A stretch of 64,000 nt of DNA. Origin: Epiperipatus broadwayi. Its lineage: Eukaryota; Onychophora; Udeonychophora; Euonychophora; Peripatidae. The notes under the pieces were generated by a model. It was not told the DNA's origin. It saw only the letters and a program-made list of their open reading frames with translations, and searched no databases. The stretch lies in the NCBI GenBank assembly GCA_028023455.1, contig JAQFVV010000018.1, positions 5,175,800 to 5,239,799 on the forward strand, written 5' to 3'. Positions 24,701-39,100 of the stretch are shown here, in pieces. The translations under genes and the position numbers were made by a program. The number at the start of each line of letters is the position of its first letter. Position 1 is the stretch's first letter.

Positions 24701-27078
24701 TAAAGATCTATATGACATGTTCAGTCCTTAGACTTGCTTCTACACATTTGGAGGTAAATTCTCCACAATAGAAGCTTAAGCTATGTACAGTGACGTCTAG
24801 CATTGAGAGTAAAAGCCATTCGCATATATGAAACTTCTTGTCCAAAGTGAGTTCCTTTTTTTTACCACTTGGCTGATATAGATTAATTGTCCAATTTATT
24901 CTCTTCTGATTGGCTCCTATTTCCAATCCCACAATAAGATAATTGATTCATTTATTGATGATATATCCTTGACTGAAGAATTTTACTTCTAATTTATTCT
25001 ATTTAAGTTATTTTTCGATGACTGAATCCGGAACTCACAATCATTTAATTATTATTGATATATATATAGTATGCAAGAATCTCATAAATTATCTCTCGAG
25101 ATTTAACTAATTACTATTTTACTCTACCTAGAAAATAATCTTTCTGATCTCATTTATCTTTTTTCTTTTTATTTAAGTTTACTAATCTTTAAAAAGCTAG
25201 ATTTTAATTTAATGAGTATATATCTTTATACACGTATATACATCATCATTTCAATTAACCATTCTATGTGTATGTATTTGAACATACAGCCACATAACAA
25301 TTATTAAATAGTTCTTTATAATTCTTCCACACATATCATAATATTTCTCATTTTAGTAATACTGTCATCTTTTTTTTATTGGGATTTTTTTTTTTTTTCA
25401 TATAACAAAATACTATTGTATATTTGTAAAACTTTTGTTCTTTTCTAAAAAAAATTTTCACTTCACAATTACATTGTTTATGTCATCATTAATTTTTGTT
25501 TTACACTATTTTACAGAGATTTAGATATCCATTTCTTTTAAATTGATTACTTTAAAACATTTCACATTTTTTCATTTTATTACCAGCTAAATGTCATTTA
25601 TCTTTTTATTGATTTCATCCAGTACTGAAGCATCTTTGAAATCTATAGATATTTTAAAACAAATTGCAAGTTTCAGTTTAAATTCTTTGGAATATTTTTG
25701 ATAGTTAGCATCACTGATTTTTGTCACTCTGGTTTTTCATTAATATGTGTCTTACATCTCACAAATCAAAAATCATTTTTAGTGTTGAATCTATTGCAGT
25801 CTTGAAATATATATTTTCTTTTGTCAAAACATCCAATTTTGATGCAAATCTTTATTTGCATGCTTTCATATCTATTTCCACTTTGCTTAAAAAGCATTCA
25901 TAAAAATATATGTATATATGACACATGTTACTCATTTGTATGATATTTATAAACATTGGTGTGACTTCAAAAGCAAGTTTGTTACTAACTGAAAAAGAGG
26001 TCCTTTAATTTTTTTGTAAGGGAAGTGAACTGGACAAATTCCTAATATTCATTTCATGCATTCTCATCATTCAGTGATTGTTCAAATGGTATATGAATAT
26101 GAATGGATGGCTTACCAACATACGTAACTATGTTTTACTTTGAATTTAATATCAAAAAGATATTATGGTATTGTTTCTAACAAAATTTATGGTACTTAAG
26201 GTATCTATCAGATATTCCTGAAACTAGTATGTGTTTGTATCTAAAAAAAATTAACAACCAAAGAGTGAAAATTCTGGAAAAACTGGATTAGAAATCAAGA
26301 CATCATTCATTTATGAAATCACTTTGCAAAAATTAGAAGATAAATTGTTTAAATAAAGATGTAAATGACAGGTACAGATCTGAAATCTGTAATGCAGATA
26401 ATATGTACATAAAAGAAGCAATTCATTTATAATTTTTTTACTTATATAAGGACCTATATGCACAAAAAAAGAAATATGAAAATTGTAACATTGAATATGT
26501 TGAATATATAAAATTGCATGAAAAAGTGTTAATCTGGACACACAAAAAAATTATTAAATCACAAACAAATAAAATGACATTTTGTTATGGGGGAGAGAGT
26601 TAGTTGTTGTAACATTGAATATGTTGAATATATAAAATTGCATGAAAAAGTGTTAATCTGGACACACAAAAAAATTATTAAATCACAAACAAATAAAATG
26701 ACATTTTGTTATGGGGGAGAGAGTTAGTTGTCTTATTAAAAAAAAAAAATGACACTAATGAATTTATTTGTTTTATAATATGGCTCCAAATAGAGATACT
26801 AGTATAAATTATATTAGTAGATAGCAAGCAGTGACTAACTACTGATTAATGGTGAAGTGTTACCATTTGTTTAGTTATCTCAGTTTGTCTCAAGACAAAG
26901 ACTTTATACATACACATTGCTAAAAACATAGAAAACATCATGAAGTGGGTAGAAGAATTATACAAAGAACTACATAGTAATTAAGAAAGTACTTTATAAC
27001 AATACATCATTTGAAATGCCACATGTTCTAAATAAAAAGGTGGTACTTGCAAATAAGTCTATGAAAAATGGAATTTGT

Positions 27079-27156
<78 letters not shown>

Positions 27157-30100
27157 AATGGCACAAAATAAGAGGTAATATGGAGAGATGGCAAACTATC
27201 ATCTTCCCCACTGAATAATCACAATCATCTCAATTAACATTGTCAATGAATTGTCATCAACAAATATAAAAGTAACCTGAGAGAATCAGCATAGAATAAA
27301 AGAAATAGTTATAATAATTATAATTTAGCAACCTACACTACCAGCAGTAAACATAAATAATCAACAGTCATCTCTTGTGACTGGATTTAAAAGAGGTTAA
27401 TATTAACATGTATGCTAATTATGAATAGTATTATTCATTATTGAATAATCTCTAGTCTAAATGAATGACTAATAAAAATGATTAATGCAGTCTAATTATC
27501 TAGTCAATGTCAAAAGTGAGAGCATAGTATAAAAAGCAATCATCTGCAGGCACCTACTTAAGTGCTAAAGTATTTATGATTTTAAAAATGCTGGATACTG
27601 ATACATGCTGATCATCATGAGTGATCAAGCCAATAACTGTAAACTAATTGCCAATCTGTATAAATAAAGTGCTTTGAATGTTTTTGTGCCATCCAGAGAA
27701 CTATCTGAATACCCAAACACAAACACCCCACATATATATAAATGGACTGTTGTTGCTCTAAAACTAGCTTCAGGATTGTAGAGACCCTAGAGACTGTGAT
27801 TGTGAATAAGAGAGAATAGAAATGTGTAAGTTTAATTGACTTTAATTTAAATAGTTTTACTGGGCTCATTTACAATTTTTTTAAAGTTCAATACTATGAT
27901 AAAATCAGGTCTCACACACTGCTAATTTACTGAACAAATAACTGGAGGAATAAAGACATGAACATTATTATTTTTTAACAATTATTTCATAAAATTAAAC
28001 ACCCATAAATGATAAATAAGAAAATTCAAAATAAATGTAATAATATGACAATTTCTAATCTAAATATTTTTTTTAAAAATATATATAATTTTATATAGCA
28101 AATACGATTAACCTGTTATTCTGCTTATTAAATTAATTAACATTTTCTTTAACAGTATTATTTCCTTTTTCAATAATTAAAACTGAAAAATAGCATTTCC
28201 CAATAAGATTAAAAAAGATTTAAAATTAGCTAAAATCTTTACCTTATAAAAGTGGGAAAGTTCTATACACTTTTACATTTTTGAGAGAGAGAAAAACAAT
28301 ATGTTTCAATAAAACAACTTAAAACAAATTTATTCATCAATATCAGTTATTTATATTAATAAATATTTATAAATGTAAATATACATACCACAATACCTTA
28401 TTACCATGGATTTCATTTTCCTAATTCTTTTGTAGTTATAATTTTAAGTTTCTTTTAAAATCAGCTTTTCTTTCTGGTTTTGTCAAATATTCAGATTAAA
28501 ATTATAATATTTCCAGAGTATATTAACACAAATAAAATTTATCCATTCCATTAACTTCTTGTTGGAGCTTCAAGTTTTCAGTTAATAATTATAATATTAA
28601 TTTCCAGAGTAGTTTTCATTATATGATATAATTTTCAGTTCAGGTTTGCATAGGCTGAGATAGTTATAATTTTAGACATATAATGCTTGCTGAAAATTTT
28701 TCAGAGGTGTTCATTTTCTTTTAATGAGTAGTTTACATGTTGGACTGGTGATGCTCAGTTTATCTAAAATTTAGTAAATGGTTTACTTCAACTCCATTTC
28801 AAATTTTAAAAAAAAAATTGTAATGAAGTTAGTCTTACATCAAACTAGAAGCTTAACTTCTCACTGTTTTCTTATGAGCTGAGCTACTACTGTTATTTTC
28901 TTTTCAACAGATGGACTAAGAATGACTACTACTGACTAGCTACTGAGATATATTGACTTTATCTGCCCCTTATCTTATTTTTTTAAACAATCTTGTTATC
29001 CATCCAATCACATACTATGTCAGATATGGTAACATTAAACACTGAACAATTGATTCTATTTTTTACAAAAAGGTTTTTTCTTTGAATCAATTAAAAATTT
29101 CAATCATACCTTAATTATTAAAATTTTTCTGTAGTTATTTTTTCTTTTTACTTACTAGAAATGGATAATTCTTTAATTATACTTTCATTTGAAAAAATTA
29201 CATTTTTAGAGAGATAAAATGTTGAAACCTTATTTTTTTCTTTTAAAAAAATTATAAGAAAGTTTGAGAGCCTATGTTCAAATCCTCTCTAATTAAATAA
29301 AATTACGGAAGAGAGAGAAAAAATATATTTATTCTTTTTTACTTTCTATTATAACTTCCTCTAACAAACTATAAATATTCATATTTAAAATGTTTGGAAT
29401 TCTAATATCAATTGAGAAATATAATTATTTTTTTATGAAGCAGTTAAAATATTATTTTAAAAAGAATATAACCTATTTAATCATTATTTTAAAAAAATTT
29501 AAAGTAGATGAGGAAATAGAGAAGTTTTTGAAAAAGCTGATATTAAGTAAGTTAGAGAATAGAGAAGATGGATTCAACTTGGAGAGACCTTCATAATGGT
29601 TGAAAATGATGATGAAGTTAGAAGAGTTAACTGTGTAACTATATATATATTGAAACAAAATGGTCTCATGACAAATAAGGTACTGTGTGTATATATATAT
29701 ATATATGTATAAAACTTAAAAGCAAAAGTAGAAGTGAACCAAACCAAATTAATTGTTCATATTTGATTAAATTATATAGTCTGGAATATTGAAAACATTG
29801 GTTAAATAACAACTTAGATATTTTTAAAGTGCTGTTAATTATTTATTGCAAATAATTTTATTCAATTTTTCTATATTTTGAAAAAATATATAAAATATTT
29901 CAATACAACAAAAAAAAAATATTTTGGGATAAAACAAAAAAATTTTTTATAATGTATAGGAATTATAAATTTAATCCTATCATCTGTTTTTATTTAAAGA
30001 ATTAAAAAAAAATTTAACTAATTAGTTTTAGTGAATGAAAATTGAAAAACAGGGCATTGTAATTAAATTAAATTTTGTTTTTTAATAATTAAGATGGCAA

Positions 30101-33100
30101 GTAATTTATTGTACTTCTTTTGTTTTTTAATTCCATTGTATACTATAAATATTTGGGTTCAAATTACAGATCGATTATAGATTAGAGCAGACAGAATGCA
30201 GATGTAGAATGTATAGAAAGCCAATTTCAAAGATGAATTGCCAGCCTCCATGTTTATTGAGCTTGAACTTCCAGAGAAGTAGGAGGCATGACTTCTGTGA
30301 TTCATAGTCTAATACAATGATGAGCAAATGCAGCTCTCAGAGCTGCATGCAGCCCTTAATCGAGTTAGGTGTAGGTCCCATTGAAATTCAATTTTGTTTT
30401 TATTATTTCAATTTTTTTTAATAGCACAAAAATATGTAATATGCTAGAAAATTTTATCAAAAATTACTTATTTTATTGCTAATTACATCATGTATGTATG
30501 TACATACTATTTTTAAATATATTGGCAAATTGTACATTATCGATGTCTACTGAATTTTATAAAAATTACTGCATGTGCATATGGAGTGACCATATGTGTA
30601 TGTTTATGACTTATGCAATTTTATAGCTGTATATTTCAGTGATAATTTTCGTATAGGCTAAATGCCCTATTTCACATTTTTTCAAAAAATCTGATAAATA
30701 GACTGTTTTCTTAAGCAATTTAAACTTGTTTATGATGTGTAACTTTTCCGGCGGTGTCAGTGCAATCTTTTTAAAGACATATAAAGAATGTAGTTCAGGA
30801 AACTTGTAAAGGGGATCGGATTTTAAATTGTAGGGTTATTAAAAAGAAAAAGAATGGATGGGATGTAAGGAATAAACAAAGGGCAGTTGATTTAAATATA
30901 AATGTAAATGTGGAGAGGGAATGGGTCTGTAAAATTAATGGTAAGCAAGTTATTTATAAACATAATAGAGAAGAAAGAATCAAAAAAATTTATAAAAAAG
31001 TAGTTAGGAAAGAAAAAATTGTTAAAATTGGGTATTAGAATATGCAAGGTGGTAGGAGACCAGAAAAGTGGCAGGAATTAAACAAAACAATTGAAAATGA
31101 AGAGCTTGAGGTATTAGCAGTAGTTCGAACACATCTAAGAGAAGAAGAAGAACCTGTTTTGAAAGATTTGGTATGGCAGGGTATAAACAGAAAAGAGAAA
31201 AAAAGGGTGGTGATATAGGTGTTATATCAAAAAAAATATTTAAATACTGTTAAATGCCAAGAACATTTGTGGTTTAAAATAAGGTTGAGAAGACAATAAT
31301 GGATGGTGGCTATAGTTTATATAGCTATTGGAGATAGTCAGACTATAATGGAGTGGAACAATAGCATATATAAATGCTTAGTTAAGGATATACAGAGTTT
31401 TAAAGAAAAGGGAAAGAGAATAATGGTTATAGGAGATATAAATGGGCATATTAAAGAAATTGATGATGTAGATAATAAGAATGAACAGCTTTTGAAGAAA
31501 TTTTGTCAGAGACTAAATTTGAGCATTGGAAACTTATCAAATATTTATGAGGGACAATACACGGTCTAGAAATAATATATCCCACACAATAGATTATGTA
31601 TTCATAGAGAAAGAGGGAATGAATAAAGTAGGGAAAATTAAGATGTTTGATAATGAAGAGAGAGTATGTAATAGTGATCATAATTTCTTTGTAATTGAAA
31701 TGGTTAGTAATGTGATGGAAAATAGACATAAAAGTAGAAACAATAGTGAAAGATGTGGATGGAGAGTGAATGATAAGAATAAGTTAGAAGAGTATAAAAT
31801 ACAAGTTGAAGAAACCATGGAAGAGTTGGTTGAAAATGAATATGAGGACTAGTGTGATGAAATAGAAAAAGTGGTAAATAGGGTTTTAGGTGAGAATATT
31901 CAGAAGAATAAAAATAATAGAAAAATGAGAGTTAGTAAAAGTGTAAAAGAGAGGAAAAAAGCATGCAGAGAATATAAGTGTGCTATTAAGAACAAAGAAA
32001 GTGAAAAAGATATTAATGCTAAATGGGAAAACTACTTAGAAAAGAAGAAGTTAGCTAAAATAAATAATTATAGAGAGAAAATGAAACTAAATAATAAATT
32101 ATTGGATGATATTAATAAAAGTGGAAGAGTTGGGAGTAAAAAATTTTGGAATAACATTAAAAGGAGAAATTTAGAGGGGAGAGAGATAGTATTACTGGAT
32201 GAGAAGGGAATAGAGTGTAGCTCTAGAGAAGAATTAGAGAGAATATTGAATAGTTATGTAATGGATATAGAAAAGATGTTATATGTGAAGGACAGAGGGA
32301 TAGAAAATATGAAAGCATATAGTAATGGGAATATTAGATTTACAGAAAAGGAACTGAATGAGGCAGGGAAGAAATTGAGAAGTGGTAAGACAAGATGGTT
32401 AGATGGATGGGCAGCAGAGATGGCAATGAATTTAGGGCATAGGGCAAAAGTAAAGTTACTATTATGTTTTAATAAGATGGCACAGAAGAGAGTTTTTTCC
32501 GGTAGTTGGAGTAATATGAGAGTAAGATTATTATTTAAAGGAAAAGGTAAGGATCATAGAAAGTTAAATAATTATAGACCGATAGTGGTAACATCAGTTT
32601 TATATAAAGTTTTTTCATGCATGGTGGTTGGAAGAGTTGCAAAATGGAAGAAAATGTGTAGTGGGGGAAATGCAAGGAGGTTTTAGTCAGATAAGCATAT
32701 AGGAGATAGTTTATTTGTAGTTACACAACTTATGGATATGAGTAGGAATTCAGGTAGATAGTTATATATGCATTTTATAGATATAGCGAAGGCATATAAT
32801 AGAATGAATAGAAATAGATTATGGATAAGTTTAGCAAATCTGGCAATGGATGAAGCTTTAGTGGGTGTTATTAATAAATTATATGAAAATAATTACTATA
32901 CATATCAATTAGGGGATATAGAATCAGTTAAAGTTAAAAATAGGGTGGAACTGAGGCAAGGATGCTCTATGTCACCTATTTTGTTTGTATTATATTTGAG
33001 TGAAATGGAGAGAGCAATAGAAAGACTAGGAAGAGAGATAGAGATACCATTAATAGGTGGCAAGAGAGGATATACATTGTCGATTTTTTTTTTGCAGATG

Positions 33101-36100
33101 ATATCTTTTTGTGTGCAGAAAGAAGAGAAGATATGGAAGTTATGCTGAGGACATGCACAAGGGTGGGTAAAGATATGGGGATTAAATTTAGTGAAGAAAA
33201 ATCAAATATAATGATGGTGAATACTGGGGAAAGAGAAGACAAAGATTTCTTATTGGGGGATATAAGTGTGGTGAATAGATATAGTTATTTAGGAATCATC
33301 TTCAGTAATAAAAAAATTGCTTGTATGAATGGGAGAAAAAATTGATAAATGAAGCAAAGAAAAAAAGGGATTGATAAAGAAATTAACAGTGTTTTCATAT
33401 AATAAATATGATGTGGCTAGAATTGTATGGGAGTGGCAGTAGCAGGGTTAACATATAGCAATGATGTGTTATGTGTTAGTAAGTAGTATTAGATTACTTA
33501 GAAAAAGTATAAAGGGAAGTAGAAAGACATGCATTAGATGTAGAGGTGTGGACAGCAAAGGAGGCAATTCAATGAGAAATGGGATGGTCAAGTTTTTATA
33601 TGAGGGATGCAAAAAGCAAATTGAAAATGTTCAGTAAATTGCAGTTTATGGATAATAAAAGAATAGCCAAAATAGTATTTAATTGGGTTACAAGTAAAGG
33701 GCAGACAACAAGATGGGTGAGAAAGGTAATGTGATATGCAGAAGATTTAGATAAAGAATTTATGTCAGTATACTTGTACAAAAGGTGGGATGATTGTGTT
33801 AGGAAGATTGTTGAGTGCTATAGTGGTAAGGAGTGGGATAGAAGAATAGATGCATTAATAAAGAATAGGGAGCTGGAGAGATGGAGAACTAGTATGGAGA
33901 GTAAAACGAGTTCAAATATATATAGAAGTAAAAGGAACATTGGGTGTAAGTTAATTTATGATAATAGTAAGGAAAGTAGTTTATTGTTTAAGGCTTGAAC
34001 AGGATCTTTAGCAACAAGAAAATATACATGTAATTTTCCATGGGTGATTTAGTCTGCAAGTTGTGTAAGGAAGGCATAGAAAATATTAGGCATCTGTTAC
34101 TGCAATGTAAATGCTTGGAAGCAGAAAGATTATGGAAGATTAAATATAAACAAAGTGATTATACAGAAAGTGAGTTATTGGATTTTATGCTAAGTTTGGG
34201 AAAAGATAAGGGGAATTTAGACATGAAGGTCTTGGAGTTGACAAAGATTATGTTGTGGAAATGGGATGGAGCAGATTATGGGAAAACTTAGTGTGTAAAA
34301 TGGAACGGGAAGGTAAAGTGGCTAACAGGTTTCTCTGGGCATAACTGTTGAGAGATTCCTGATTCCATTTAAGGAGAAGTCACAGTGCATCACATCACAT
34401 ATGTGCAGGTTAAGAAAATTATTTTAATTGTTTATAACTAGTGCACTTAGAATTTCTTTTTTTTAAAACAATTATATAAAAAAAAGTCTTGAAAATTTGG
34501 GTTATGTTGTTTTAATTTTTGGTGACGATTAATAATAAAACAAATGTGCAAAAATTATCAGGAAAATATCAACCAAAAATAAATATAGTCCAAAATTACT
34601 TTTAATTATTCTAAATTGTTTTTATTCTTACTTTATTTTAAAAAGCCCTGTTTCTTCGACAATTTGTTATGCCATTTACGAATCTTTTAAAACAAGAATT
34701 CATATTTAGACATTTTAATTAATTATTTATTTATACATTTTATTTGAACTTCAGACTTTGGAAATAAATTTACTTAAATTTTTTGTTAACATGACCTCAG
34801 AAAATATCAAAAAATGAAAATACGAACAAGAAAGTAGAAGCTTTCAGAAAGAATGGGTAGAAAAATTTGCTTTTATTGACAATAATAGAAATTTTTATTT
34901 GTCAAGTTTCAATTACAAACTATAAAGTAAGCCATTTACATCAACATTATGAAGCAAGTCATCCCCACTTTTTAACTCACTAACCATACAATTCAAAATT
35001 ATGAACAGAGAAACTTAAGTCATTGCAATCAGGTCTTCATAAACAACAAAGACTCTTGTCTTCTTTTCGTTGTAAAGATGACAGAGCCAATGAAGCTAGT
35101 TTTTGATAGCTTAGAATATTGCCTGTGCCAAAAGTCCATATGTAGAAGGAGAATTTATTAAAAGAAACTTGAAAAAAATGATTAAATTTTGAAACCAGAT
35201 AATACAGGACTGAATAAATTAATTGCACAAGTTCACCTATGACATGTCATACAACAGAACATCTTATTAGTGAAATTAGTAAAAATGTTGAAAATAGTTT
35301 TATGGGTGATTTGAAAAATTGTACAGCATTCAGTTTAGTTCTCAATGAGACTATGACATTCAGGATGTTCCACAATTGGCTGTTTTTGTTCATTATATAT
35401 CTACAGACCTAAATGTGAAGGAAGAAATGTTTTAGATCTAGCTTTTACTGAAACAACTCTTAATATTGATGTCAAAAATGTGCTGATGAGCTAATGAACA
35501 GGTTTGAATTGTCTCATAATAAACTTGTAAGTATTGCAACTGATGGAACCCCTGCAATGATAGGGGAAAACCTAGGTCTTATTGGTATTTTAAACAACAA
35601 TTCTAAAATTCCACATTTTGTATCTCTTTACTGCATAATTCATTGTAAGCATCTCATAATGAAACACTTAAAATATGAAAAAAAGATTATTTTGCAGATT
35701 GTGAATTTAATTAGAACAAATGCAAAACACATCATCAATTTAAGAACTTTTTAGAAGAGTTAAATGACAAAACATAAATTGCCCAGTGATCTCTCCCTAT
35801 AATTTTTTATAAGATGGCTGTCAACTTACAATGTTTTGAGCCATTATGTGAAACTCCTAAATCCTGTCATATTTTTAAAAGGAAAAGGAAAAAAATACTC
35901 GGAATAAAAAGTGAAACATGTCATTCTGACTTAATGTTCCTTACAGACATTATGGAATATTTGCAAACACTTAATTTGGTTTTACAAGGGAAGGGGGAAA
36001 TGATGAGTGATTTGTCATAAATTGTATTTAATTTTAAAGTTATATTTTGGCTTTTTGTGCACAATCTTAAGTCCAGAATATTTAATCATTTTCCATGAGT

Positions 36101-39100
36101 AAAAACAAATATAATTAATATAAAGGAAGAAAAATTAGAGAAATATAAAGAAAAATTGGAAGGATTGTAAACGGATTTCAAATTTAGGTTTGAAGATTTG
36201 AAAAGTTTTAAATCTACATTTGCATATTTTGTGAACCCATTTATTTGAGATAATATTGAAGATGGATTTTTAATTTTTTTAAATAATATTTGTTGAAAAT
36301 GTGGCTGGGGAATTGGAGTTATTAGAGATAAAAGAGGATCAGGCATTGCAAATGCATCACAAATCTAGTTCTCTAATTGAATTTTGGAAATTAGTGTCAG
36401 AATCAAAATATTCATACATAAAGAATGCTGCTTGCTGTCTAATTTTAATTTTTGGTACATTATATTAATGTGAATCATTGTACTCCACAATTAAATTCAT
36501 GAATTCAAAATATTGTTCACAGTTGACCAATCAGCATCTCACAGAATTATTGTGAATAGCTTTAACAAATTATATATCAAATTTTAATGATTTGACCAAA
36601 GGTCTTTATTGAGTGTTATTCTTTTTATTAATGAATTTTTATTATATTTTACTTTTATTATTAAAATTTTGAAATAGGTAATTATTTTATATTTTATTTA
36701 TTTCTGTTAATTATATTTTCTTATATATTTTAGACAGTACTTAAAACTTGTGTAGAATATATCATCATATTAATTAAGTTAATAAAATTTGACAATGTGT
36801 TTATTTTTGTTACTTAAATGATATGGTGTGGCTCTTTACAATATATGAAAAACCCAGCTTGCATGTTTGCCCATCCCCGCCTAGTATGTGAGAAATAACC
36901 CATTTGTCTGATTGCAGTCCAACAAGTTATAGAAGCAAAATGGAATTGAAGGCAACCAAATTTACCTTATATATTGCTGTTTCTTTAATATGATAATAAG
37001 AATCCAAACTATTTTTTATCAAGTCTTGAGACTAATTATGTACTTAAGTGAAATCTATTTTACCAACATATAAAATACAAACAAAAGAAATTAGATAGTA
37101 AGTAAAATATATTGAAATATTGTTTCAAAGATTAACTTTGCAGATTAATGAAGATTTATTTCTACTTACTGTCCAAAAAAAAATTATTTCATACTAAGGC
37201 ATTTATTGATTTATTTTATAAAAAAAACATCTTTTTTTTTTAATTAACTGTCCAGATAATGAGAAAAAAATACTTTAAGAAAATAATAGCAAAACTCTGA
37301 CTAGGTTTTAAATCTACTGAGGACAGAAACTAAGCAGATTTTCTTAGAATTCTATTACATGTTTCATAGAGGACTGGTTTTAGACTTCATTCTAATGGAT
37401 TAACCATTGTTTTCTTTAATGATAAACGAAACTCCAGATTTTAAATCAACAAGATATTGTTAAAAAGAATTTTAATTGCAAATTAAAAATTAATGATTGG
37501 AAATATTTTATTTTTTATTACAACACATGCATGCTAAATTATAAATACATTTAACTTTTAATCATTTATATATTGTTAGAATAATACTAATCTATGGATT
37601 TACTGAATATATTATTGACAAAGAAAATATTATTGTGATATTATAACATTTAGTGTATTCATTTATCAATAAGCCTACATGTATATTTAGTATTATTCAT
37701 TATTAAAATATAATAATCTTTATTAAATTAATAATTATTATATTTTTCTTTACCAGATATGCACTTCTGTGTTCTTATATATATATATATGAATTAAGTA
37801 ATTAGTTTAGATATGCACTTCTGTGTTCTTATATATATATATATGAATTAAGTAATTAGTTTATTTTTGCAAATGTAATTGCTGGAGTTGTTAGTCTATG
37901 GAAATAATGTCTTTATTTGTAAATCAAAATTAGAATGATTTATTCGTATTGCAGATTACTTATCAGACCTTTTATTCGATTATTATTTCTAGTTAATAAA
38001 TGTATTAATCATTATTTTGGATTAGTCAAGTGTAGTTATTTAATGCTAGAATAAATTAACTTTTAGACATGTATATTTTCTCTTGTTGACAATTGCATTG
38101 TTTAGGGTCTTTGCAATTCCAAAGCTAATTCAGGCAATAATGATGTGGGTATATATGAGGAAATATCCAGATATTCTATATAGATTTTTTTGGATGGCAG
38201 AAAAATAAATATTGCCTTTAAAGTTCATTTACTTCATTTTATAAGTTTATGATTAACTCATGATTCTAAATGGCCAAGAGTTTTGAGGATGATTAGCATC
38301 AATAGAATCATCTCAGCATTTTTTATATGTTTAGTACTGTAATTATGTTAGCACTAACTATGTGTCTGCAAATGAAATAGTGAATGCTTTAATATTATGC
38401 CCTGAATTGGCATTAGCTAGATAATGATTAGCCTCAGAATTTATAGTGTACGTTTTTTAAATCCATCTCAAAGGATGACTGTGTACTGTAAATGATTAAT
38501 GCTAGTGATGCCATATTATAATTTATCATTATTAATTACATATATTTCTTCCAATGCTGATTTTTCTCATGTTCATTGACTGTAATATTTTGTGGATAAT
38601 GATTTCCATTATCTTGCTTTATACATCATTCTATACTATTACAATTTATTAATATTTTTTTTCTCTTAAACTTTTTTAAATTTTTAAATGTGTATAGGTA
38701 TTTATAAGAAATATATATTCTAATAATATTAATAACCCCATAAATAACACCTATTAAATATGTAGAATTGGAAATATATAATAATTATGGAAAAATAAAG
38801 TTTGAATGCTCATGTAATAATTCTTAAATCAGAATTGCTAGAATCATTTTAATAAATTTGAAAATAATGCTCCATCTCTTATCAATGCCAAACAACCATT
38901 CAATTAAAAAATGGTCCACTTTTATCTAACTTTTACACTGTTATATTAATAATAAATTATTTATTGATACTCAAAGAGGTGAAGCTTTATTTTATTTATA
39001 ATCTTCTGATGGGTAGATTAATATTGATTCAAGTGAAAGTGTTATTTGCAACTTTGTTTATTTGTCCATAAATATTATATATATATATTCCAAGTTTTTC

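Larger units (their letters stand above)
30800..34400 (+). mobile_element. AP-endonuclease LINE inserted in the hAT element
   Basis: Purine-biased sense strand with endonuclease, reverse transcriptase and C-terminal zinc-finger regions in order, interrupted by several stops and frameshifts. Family wording (..GDINGHI..IDYV...SDHN.., ..W....[10 protein letters not shown]...LNNYRPI.., C..C..G.EN..HLLL.C) resembles elements I associate with chelicerates. The clade within I/Jockey/CR1-like LINEs cannot be fixed by eye. Ends and target duplications were not resolved. It lies sense to the host gene. Confidence 0.75.
30315..36879 (+). mobile_element. Degenerate hAT DNA transposon interrupted by a LINE
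   Basis: The left end CAATGATGAGCAAATGCAGCT and the right end (reverse complement CGGGGATGGGCAAACATGCAAG) match the CAGNGATGGGCAAAC-type hAT terminus. The adjacent subterminal GAGCTGCATGCAGCCCTTAA on the left and AAAGAGCCACACC on the right are typical hAT subterminal sequence. Possible target duplication GTCTAATA / GCCTAGTA, 6 of 8. A transposase relic fills 34790-36590, and a LINE occupies about 30800-34400. Without the LINE the element would be near 3 kb, normal for hAT. Confidence 0.7.

Noticed and set aside
26483-26730. Start of a satellite or CRISPR-like array
   Set aside because: Only two units, without spacers; a simple tandem duplication.
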